A DNA stretch of 6,868 nucleotides from JBLHLB01 sp047618505. Lineage in GTDB: Bacteria; Planctomycetota; UBA1135; GCA-002686595. Location of the stretch: positions 1-6,868 of the forward strand of contig JBLHLB010000220.1 of assembly GCA_047618505.1 (NCBI GenBank), written 5' to 3'. The notes under the pieces are model-generated. The model saw only the letters and a list, made by a program, of their open reading frames with translations, did no database searches and was not told where the DNA came from. Of the stretch, positions 1 through 4,773 are shown in pieces (the first letter of the stretch is position 1; the number at the start of each line of letters is the position of its first letter). The position numbers and the translations under genes were made by a program.

Positions 1-268
1 ACTGACTCAGGGCGGCTCGATCGATGCGGAAGTTCAGGTAGGGACCCGTGGCTTCGACGCTGATGCCATCGAGGGCGGCGTCGACCTTCGGCCCTAGTTC
101 CGCGGCGATGGCCGGCGGTGCCTTCTTAAGGGTGCGCGCCAGGGGAAAGCACGGGAAGGCGAAGTCGCCCAGACTCGGATCGCGCGGTAGCTCGATCTTC
201 AGGTCTGCGGCTTCCAGTCCGGATTCCGCCGCCAGGGCGATGCGGATGCGTTCGACAAACTCCTGCAT
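1..268 (-). CDS. argS: Arginyl-tRNA synthetase, N-terminal part (runs off left edge)
   Basis: This is the first 89 residues of a cytoplasmic class I aminoacyl-tRNA synthetase that charges tRNA-Arg with arginine using ATP. The visible part is the ArgS additional N-terminal domain, which binds the tRNA elbow. It has the run LGDFAFPCFPLARTLKK (about residues 33-49), PPAIAAEL (51-58) and ATGPYLNFRID (73-83), all typical of that domain in ArgS. The catalytic domain with its HIGH motif lies beyond the window, so activity cannot be judged. The start is the ATG read from 268 to 266. AGGA sits 5 bases before it, the best Shine-Dalgarno-like sequence in the window. The gene begins 24 bp after the ABC-F stop codon on the same strand, which suggests co-transcription. 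The identification rests on the N-terminal domain alone but is confident. Confidence 0.9.
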   Translation of the reverse strand, partial: MQEFVERIRIALAAESGLEAADLKIELPRDPSLGDFAFPCFPLARTLKKAPPAIAAELGPKVDAALDGISVEATGPYLNFRIDRAALSQ

Positions 269-292
269 AGTTATCCTGTCCCTAGTTGAGAG

Positions 293-2236
293 CTAGCTGA
301 TCAGCTCTTCCCACTCGCTGTTCTTCTTCTCTAAATCGCGCTCGACTTCCGCCATCTGAAACTGCACGTCGCGTGCGAGTTCGGCGTCCTTGTAGGTGTC
401 CTCGGCGGACATCTTCGCGAGGAGCTTCTCGCGCTTCTTTTCGAGTTCCATGATCGCGTTTTCGACCTTCTCGAGTTCCCAGGGGTTGCGCGGTTTACGC
501 TTGGGCGGGGCGGGCTTGCGCTTGCCGGGTCCCTTCTGCTTGGCCTGTTGCTGAGGCGCGGTCCTCTGTTGGTGCGCCTTGTCCTTCTCCGCCTTGCGCT
601 TCTTGTCGGTCACGGCCTTAGACGCGTTTTGCTCCTCGAGAATAGCGTTGCGGTAGTCCGTGTAGTTGCCCTTGAAGGAACGTAGCTTGCCGTCCTTGAC
701 CTCAACGATGCGCGTGGCGAGATCGTCTAGGAACTGACGGTCGTGACTGATGAAAAAGAGTGCGCCGGGGAAGGCCGACAGCATTTCCTCCAGCGCCGTG
801 CGACCGGCCAAATCCAGGTGGTTCGTCGGTTCGTCAAGGGCAAGCCAGGAGGGTCCGCTCAAGACGAGTCGTGCCAACGAAAGTCGCGCCCGCTCTCCAC
901 CGGAAAGCCCCGCGACCTTCAGCTCGACCTCGCGATCACCGCGGAAGAGGAACTGCGCCAGGTGCGAGCGAATCTCCAGGTCTGTCATCTGCGGGTGGTC
1001 GCGGCGGATCTCGGTGTAGACCGAATTCTCCTCGCGCAACTCAGATGTTTCCTGGTCGTAGTACCCGCAAACGGCCTTGTAGCCACGCTGCAGCTCGCCG
1101 CCTTGGATCTCCATGAGTCCGGCCAGGGCCTTCATTATGGTGGTCTTGCCCGAGCCGTTGGGTCCCACAACTCCGATGCGATCGACGCGCGACACGCGAA
1201 TGTCGACTTTGTCAAGGACACGCACATCCCCGTATCCGACTGAGATGCCTTCGCCAATCAAGACCTCCTCACCGCCGCGTGTCACTTCTTGGACCTTGAC
1301 CAGGGGCTTGCGGACATCGTCAAAGGGTTGCTCCAGGCGCACGACGCTTTGTAGGCGCTTGCGGCGACCCTTGGCTTCGGCGGTGCGTTGGCTGCCGATG
1401 TGCTTCTTGATGAAAGCTTCTTCCCTACGGATTTGATCACGCTGGATTTCCCAGGCGCGCTGCCCCACGTCGAAGCGCTCCTGTTTCAGGGCTACGTAGC
1501 GCGAGTAGTTCCCGGGGTAGCGCTGCAGCTGACCGCGCTGCACTTCGATGATCGTATCGACTACACGATCCAACATACGACGGTCGTGACTAACCATCAC
1601 GACGGCGGAGTTCATCTCACGCAGCCAATTCTCGATCCACTCAATCCCGGCTAGGTCTAAGTGGTTGGTGGGCTCGTCCAGGAGCAGAAGGTCGGGAGAG
1701 CTCACCAGCTCACGCGCCATCTGCGTGCGCGACTTTTCACCGCCGGAAAGCTTGCCGGCTTCACGATCCCAAAGCTTGCGCGGCAGGCCTATGCCGTCGA
1801 GTACCGTCTCCACCTTGCGTTCTGCTTCCCAGCCACCCAGGAATTCCATGCGCGCGATCAACTCGCCGTGGTGCGTCACGACTTGATCGAGCTCCTTTCC
1901 ATCGACCTCGCCCATCTTCACACCGAGCGCTTCGATCTCTTTCTCCAGGCGATGCACTTCGTCCAATCCGGACTCGACATAGGAACGAGGCGTTACGCCG
2001 GGCTCATACACGGGACGCTGGGAGACGTAGCCCATGCGCGCTCCCTTGGCCAGGTGAACGGAGCCGACATCGGGCTCCATTTCGCCGGTCATCAGGCGCA
2101 GGAGAGTGGTCTTGCCGCCGCCGTTGCGGCCCACGATTCCGATCTTTTCGCTGTTGTCGACGGCTAGGTCGACCCCACGCAGGATCTCGTGGGCGCCCAG
2201 GATCTTGCGCAGCCCTTGTATCTGGAGAATGGTCAT
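293..2236 (-). CDS. ABC-F family ATPase (Uup/YheS/EttA-like ribosome-associated protein)
   Basis: A 647-residue soluble protein with two ABC ATPase domains in tandem and no membrane segments. This is the layout of ABC-F proteins, which bind the ribosomal E site and help stalled or starting ribosomes. Domain 1 has Walker A GRNGGGKTT (36-44), Q-loop Q73, signature LSGGE (163-167), Walker B with DEPTNHLD (187-194, catalytic E188) and H-loop H217. Domain 2 has GPNGSGKTT (358-366), Q395, LSGGE (444-448), DEPTNHLD (468-475, E469) and H498. A charged helical linker of about 245-315 is the segment that contacts P-site tRNA in the family. A Lys/Gln/Pro-rich stretch (about 540-585) leads into a predicted coiled coil (586-647), as in Uup. 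All catalytic residues are intact. I chose the ATG at 2236 because MTILQIQGL begins the first ABC domain. An in-frame extension to 2425 gives 63 unrelated residues and overlaps the divergent gene. A pyrimidine-rich tract, not a Shine-Dalgarno sequence, precedes this ATG. The subfamily is uncertain. Confidence 0.93.
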   Translation of the reverse strand: MTILQIQGLRKILGAHEILRGVDLAVDNSEKIGIVGRNGGGKTTLLRLMTGEMEPDVGSVHLAKGARMGYVSQRPVYEPGVTPRSYVESGLDEVHRLEKEIEALGVKMGEVDGKELDQVVTHHGELIARMEFLGGWEAERKVETVLDGIGLPRKLWDREAGKLSGGEKSRTQMARELVSSPDLLLLDEPTNHLDLAGIEWIENWLREMNSAVVMVSHDRRMLDRVVDTIIEVQRGQLQRYPGNYSRYVALKQERFDVGQRAWEIQRDQIRREEAFIKKHIGSQRTAEAKGRRKRLQSVVRLEQPFDDVRKPLVKVQEVTRGGEEVLIGEGISVGYGDVRVLDKVDIRVSRVDRIGVVGPNGSGKTTIMKALAGLMEIQGGELQRGYKAVCGYYDQETSELREENSVYTEIRRDHPQMTDLEIRSHLAQFLFRGDREVELKVAGLSGGERARLSLARLVLSGPSWLALDEPTNHLDLAGRTALEEMLSAFPGALFFISHDRQFLDDLATRIVEVKDGKLRSFKGNYTDYRNAILEEQNASKAVTDKKRKAEKDKAHQQRTAPQQQAKQKGPGKRKPAPPKRKPRNPWELEKVENAIMELEKKREKLLAKMSAEDTYKDAELARDVQFQMAEVERDLEKKNSEWEELIS

Positions 2237-2409
2237 TGGGGAGGGGGCCGGGCAGCTTTTGGCGCGCACCGGCGAGCCGCGTAGGATAGCGACGCGCGGC
2301 GTCTCGGCACGGGGACTCGCCCGAATCCCTGGATGCGGCGGCAATCTCTGGGCCCGGTTCTCACTTTGGCCGCCTCCGACGAGCCCCACCGATTTCCACG
2401 AGACAGTGC
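2237..2409. promoter_or_regulatory. Divergent control region between the ABC-F and SnoaL-like genes
   Basis: These 173 bp must hold the promoters for two diverging transcripts. On the minus strand there is a TATCCT hexamer (2283-2288), 46 bp from the ABC-F start. It matches the -10 consensus at four of six positions but has no recognisable -35 upstream. I see no clear promoter for the plus-strand gene. Only position is firm support here; the hexamer is suggestive. Confidence 0.35.
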
Positions 2410-2979
2410 ATGAACACCACCCCAAGCTCCCTCCGAATCGCCCTTCAAAGTGGGCTCCTCCTGGCCCTTGCCGCCGCGACCGGCCCCGGCTGCATCGTCA
2501 AGACCGAGGTCATCCGGCAGGGTCCGGACCTGAATGGGACGACCGAGCGCCAGAACGTGGAGCATGCCCTCGACACTCTCCACAGCGCCGCCTCCAGCGC
2601 CGATGGCGAGACCTATTTCGCCCTCTTTGACCCGGGGGCGACCTACTACGGGACCGATGCAAGCGAGCTGTGGTCTGTCGAGGATTTCAAAGCCTTCGCC
2701 GAACCGTACTTCTCGAAGGGCCGCGGGTGGACCTATCACGTTACGGAGCGCCATGTCCACTTCTCGCCCAGCTACGACACGGCCTGGTTCGATGAGCGCC
2801 TGGAGAACGAGTCCTACGGCGAAACCCGAGGCACGGGCGTGCTCATCCGCCGCGGGCCCCCGGGATCGGCCTGGCACATCACGCAGTACAACCTCTCGTT
2901 CCCGGTCCCGAATGAGCTGGCCGGGGGCCTCGTGGAGCAGATCCGGGGGCTCGCGAAGGACGGTCAGCAGGATAGGTGA
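2410..2979 (+). CDS. SnoaL/NTF2-like domain protein, predicted lipoprotein
   Basis: A 189-residue protein. Residues 8-27 are a hydrophobic export signal ending at Cys28 (TGPGC). This looks like a lipoprotein signal, although the -3 to -1 residues G-P-G are a weak lipobox. Residues 45-168 match the SnoaL-like (SnoaL_3/DUF4440-type) NTF2 fold. The pattern includes an early helix HALDTLHSAASSADGETYF (52-70), FDPGATYYGTD (73-83), a helix around EDFKAFAEPYF (91-101) and the aromatic strand GRGWTYH (104-110). It ends with AWFDERL (125-131), GTGVLIRR (141-148) and WHITQYNLSFPVPN (155-168). The family mixes enzymes and ligand-binding or non-catalytic members, and no catalytic residue can be assigned, so substrate and role are unknown. 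The ATG at 2410 is the natural start for the signal peptide, with only a weak purine stretch (GAGA) upstream. The gene lies 68 bp before the pyrK-type gene on the same strand, but that gene seems to have its own promoter. Confidence 0.82.
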   Translation: MNTTPSSLRIALQSGLLLALAAATGPGCIVKTEVIRQGPDLNGTTERQNVEHALDTLHSAASSADGETYFALFDPGATYYGTDASELWSVEDFKAFAEPYFSKGRGWTYHVTERHVHFSPSYDTAWFDERLENESYGETRGTGVLIRRGPPGSAWHITQYNLSFPVPNELAGGLVEQIRGLAKDGQQDR

Positions 2980-3010
2980 TGGCGAGGGCCAGATTGAGCA
3001 CATGCCGGGA

Positions 3011-3038
3011 TTGAGCCACGGGCCCCGCGCGGTATCCT
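3011..3038 (+). promoter_or_regulatory. Candidate near-leaderless promoter of the pyrK-type gene
   Basis: TTGAGC (3011-3016) and TATCCT (3033-3038) are separated by 16 bp and each match the sigma-70 -35 and -10 hexamers at four of six positions. The ATG at 3048 follows the -10 box after only 9 bases, so the transcript would start about 2-4 bases before the start codon. No Shine-Dalgarno sequence is present, as expected for leaderless or nearly leaderless translation. This is inferred from sequence alone. Confidence 0.4.
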
Positions 3039-3047
3039 CAGCATGCC

Positions 3048-3896
3048 ATGCCCGCCCCTCCCCCTGACGCCCGCTCAACCCGCGCCTTTGTGACCCGGGT
3101 CGATGCCTGTGGCGACGATGCCGTTGTCCTGGCCCTGCGTCCCGAGTTGCCCGTCGGCCCCGTGTGCGCCAGCCGCTTCTTCATGTTGAAGCGAGCGGAT
3201 CGCCTGTCGCCGTTGATCCCGCGTCCCTTCTCGGTTTATCGCCAGGTAGGGGATGAGCTTGAGTTTCTGATCAAAGTGATGGGGCGTGGGACACGCGCCC
3301 TGGCGGAGGCGCAGGTGGGGCAGGAGTTGGTTCTTGTGGGGCCCCTCGGGAATGGTTGGCCGGAGTTGGATGGGGACGGCGCGCCCTGGGTTTTCCTGGC
3401 GGGTGGAGTTGGGTCGGCGCCGTTCTACATGGCGATCGAGCAGGCCCTCGCGGGTCGGGATGGGGTGAACCCCTGCCGCCCGGACCAGGTGCACTTCTTC
3501 TTCGGCGCGGCGACGAAGGGCTTCCTCTACGACCTGGACCGTTTCCGTGAGCTGGGCGTGTCAGTGCACGCGGCGACGATGGATGGAAGCGCGGGGTTCA
3601 AGGGCAACGTGCTCGAGCTGCTTGCGTCCCTGCAGGACTCCGGGGACGTGCCCGCGAAGGTCCGCATCTTGGGCTGTGGCCCCGATCCCATGCTCGCAGC
3701 TGTGGAGCGTTGGACCGCAGAACGCGAGCTCGACTGCTGGCTCTCCCTGGAAACCCTGATGGGCTGCGGCGTCGGGATCTGCAACGGTTGCCCCGTGCCG
3801 ACGCGCGAGGACGGTCCCTTGGGCGACTGGCCGAACGCCAAGTGCTGCGTTGAAGGACCTGTGTTCTCGACGCGTGCGATTACGCTGCAGCACTAG
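3048..3896 (+). CDS. pyrK: PyrK-type electron-transfer subunit (dihydroorotate dehydrogenase B family)
   Basis: A 282-residue cytosolic flavoprotein subunit. In the PyrDB complex, PyrK passes electrons from dihydroorotate oxidation through FAD and a [2Fe-2S] cluster to NAD+. The FAD-binding barrel carries RPFSVYR (59-65) and the following IKVMGRGTRAL (75-85). The ferredoxin-reductase NAD domain has FLAGGVGSAPFYMA (116-129), FFFGAATKGFLYD (150-162) and ILGCGPDPMLAAV (207-219). The C-terminal cluster motif is C240-x4-C245-x2-C248, then C266 or C267, within the hallmark ETLMGCGVGICNGC and CCVEGPVF. All ligands are present and the length is normal for the family. No pyrD is in the window: the upstream neighbour is a SnoaL-like gene and the downstream one is on the other strand. 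The true partner is therefore unknown, and a different dehydrogenase is possible. The ATG at 3048 is chosen because it opens just before the first barrel strand; no ribosome binding site precedes it. Confidence 0.9.
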   Translation: MPAPPPDARSTRAFVTRVDACGDDAVVLALRPELPVGPVCASRFFMLKRADRLSPLIPRPFSVYRQVGDELEFLIKVMGRGTRALAEAQVGQELVLVGPLGNGWPELDGDGAPWVFLAGGVGSAPFYMAIEQALAGRDGVNPCRPDQVHFFFGAATKGFLYDLDRFRELGVSVHAATMDGSAGFKGNVLELLASLQDSGDVPAKVRILGCGPDPMLAAVERWTAERELDCWLSLETLMGCGVGICNGCPVPTREDGPLGDWPNAKCCVEGPVFSTRAITLQH

Positions 3897-3910
3897 GGCT
3901 GCGCGGTTGC

Positions 3911-3928
3911 GGAGTCGACCACTCCTTT
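3911..3928 (+). terminator. Weak hairpin after the pyrK-type gene, possible terminator
   Basis: GGAGT and ACTCC form a 5-bp stem with a 5-base loop, followed by TTT, 14 bp after the pyrK-type stop. A second short inverted repeat (GGCTC-TT-GAGCC, 3947-3958) follows. The place between two convergent genes is right for termination, but the stem is short and the T-run poor. Low confidence. Confidence 0.22.
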
Positions 3929-3978
3929 GCTGGGTATTCGTTCCCGGGCTCTTGAGCCAAGTCCTGTCCTGACGACGC

Positions 3979-4488
3979 CTAGGATTCGCTGGCACCTGCT
4001 GATGTGTCCGGCCCAGCGCCCCGATCCGTGGCCTTTCTGATTTGAGCAAGGAGCACGCTCTTCGTCTCCCGAATCCTGTCCGGCAACTTGCCGAGCCCCG
4101 CGTCGAGTTCGTCGATGATGCGCAACACCTGCGACTTCATCTCGACTGCGCATCCGCTTCGAGCCTCGCCAACCAACCGATCATACTCCTGCCTTAGGGA
4201 GTTCAGTCTTCGCTTTTTTCCCCGGCAGTCGATGCAGTGCTTCGGGCATGAGCCGATCCAGAAATCGTACTCCTCAAACCACGTCCGCTGTTCCTGGGCA
4301 GACCAAGTAAATGCATAGCCGCAGTCAGCGCATTCGAACTCCGCGTCCATGTACCAATGCCTGGGGCAGACCGTGTAGTTCTGCTTATCGGGATCGCCCC
4401 GGATCGCCGATTCGAAATCAATCTGCACTGCACCCGAGAACAGATGCCTGGGGACGTCCCGGGGGCTTGACTTGCCGAAGTAGTCCAT
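3979..4488 (-). CDS. Small zinc-ribbon protein (zf-trcl-like) with helical tail
   Basis: A 169-residue soluble protein from the ATG at 4488. An in-frame TTG six bases earlier (4494) is an alternative start, and neither has a ribosome binding site. Numbered from the ATG, residues about 38-90 hold a cysteine-rich module with C53-x2-C56 in ECADCGYAF and C85-x2-C88 in KHCIDCR. Between them come the typical EQ-x2-W/Y segment (EQRTWFEE) and a conserved Pro before the second pair. This is the pattern of the 'probable zinc-ribbon domain' (zf-trcl), inferred to bind one structural zinc. An upstream CPRH and an additional Cys (C81) could contribute or be extra. The second half is charged and probably helical or coiled-coil (about 91-155), ending in a low-complexity Ser/Ala/Gly tail. 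No catalytic function is apparent; nucleic-acid or protein binding is a guess. Its codons (AGG, TCA, CTA, TAT) look more mixed than in pyrK or argS, which may mark an accessory gene. It is convergent with pyrK and divergent from the hydrolase gene. Confidence 0.72.
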   Translation of the reverse strand: MDYFGKSSPRDVPRHLFSGAVQIDFESAIRGDPDKQNYTVCPRHWYMDAEFECADCGYAFTWSAQEQRTWFEEYDFWIGSCPKHCIDCRGKKRRLNSLRQEYDRLVGEARSGCAVEMKSQVLRIIDELDAGLGKLPDRIRETKSVLLAQIRKATDRGAGPDTSAGASES

Positions 4489-4514
4489 GGTCAACGTGTC
4501 GGATACGGAGTTGC

Positions 4515-4533
4515 ACGGCGTCGCCGTATTCTA
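4515..4533 (-). promoter_or_regulatory. Candidate -10 box with adjoining inverted repeat upstream of the zinc-ribbon gene
   Basis: On the minus strand TAGAAT (4528-4533) matches the -10 consensus at five of six positions and lies 39 bp before the ATG at 4488. No good -35 hexamer is visible. Directly beside it, at 4515-4527, is a 6-bp inverted repeat around one base (ACGGCG-t-CGCCGT), where a repressor dimer could overlap the transcription start. Two more short perfect palindromes follow upstream: AGAGCTCT (4534-4541) and CTGACGTCAG (4554-4563). This is a plausible promoter/operator on sequence grounds only. Confidence 0.33.
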
Positions 4534-4702
4534 AGAGCTCTCGCAGGCACGCGCTGACGTCAGTCGGTGGTGTGTCGACCTGTCTCGCAAGGGCAGCTGC
4601 GAGCCCGATCCCGCATCGTCACAGTCGATGCAGCTAGCGTCAATCTCACTGATGTGAAACGAATCACTTCCTTCTCCGAATGAGGGGTCACTTGGGATTC
4701 TT

Positions 4703-4720
4703 CCCCTAGAATTCTAGGGG
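4703..4720. promoter_or_regulatory. Perfect 18-bp palindrome in the divergent intergenic region
   Basis: CCCCTAGAATTCTAGGGG is identical to its reverse complement and lies 53 bp before the hydrolase ATG at 4774. Each strand contains TAGAAT, a five-of-six match to the -10 box, so the palindrome could be an operator that overlaps promoters facing both ways. No convincing -35 is seen for either direction. The rest of 4564-4773 shows no gene and no other clear signal. Confidence 0.45.
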
Positions 4721-4773
4721 CCCAACCCCCAAAGCCACCTGAAGTGGCGCCGATCGTTTCCATTCGAGTCCTG

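Noticed and set aside
283..304. Inverted repeat AGAGCT/AGCTCT between the ABC-F and argS genes as a terminator
   Set aside because: It is only 6 bp with an 8-base loop, overlaps the ABC-F stop codon and lacks a T-run; the genes more likely form one transcript.
743..2167. Several plus-strand open frames opposite the ABC-F gene
   Set aside because: All are antisense shadows of a gene with intact Walker, signature and H-loop motifs.
2237..2425. N-terminal extension of the ABC-F frame by 63 residues
   Set aside because: The extension has no ABC-F similarity, overlaps the start of the divergent gene, and the first ABC domain begins exactly at the ATG at 2236.
2233..3078. Long minus-strand open frame (281 codons) across the SnoaL-like gene
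   Set aside because: It is antisense to a plus-strand gene with a clear signal peptide and SnoaL-type motifs, has no recognisable domain, and is the kind of shadow frame expected in GC-rich DNA.
4560..4763. Minus-strand open frame of 67 codons in the divergent intergenic region
   Set aside because: There is no ribosome binding site or recognisable motif, its composition is unlike the neighbouring genes, and it spans the palindrome.
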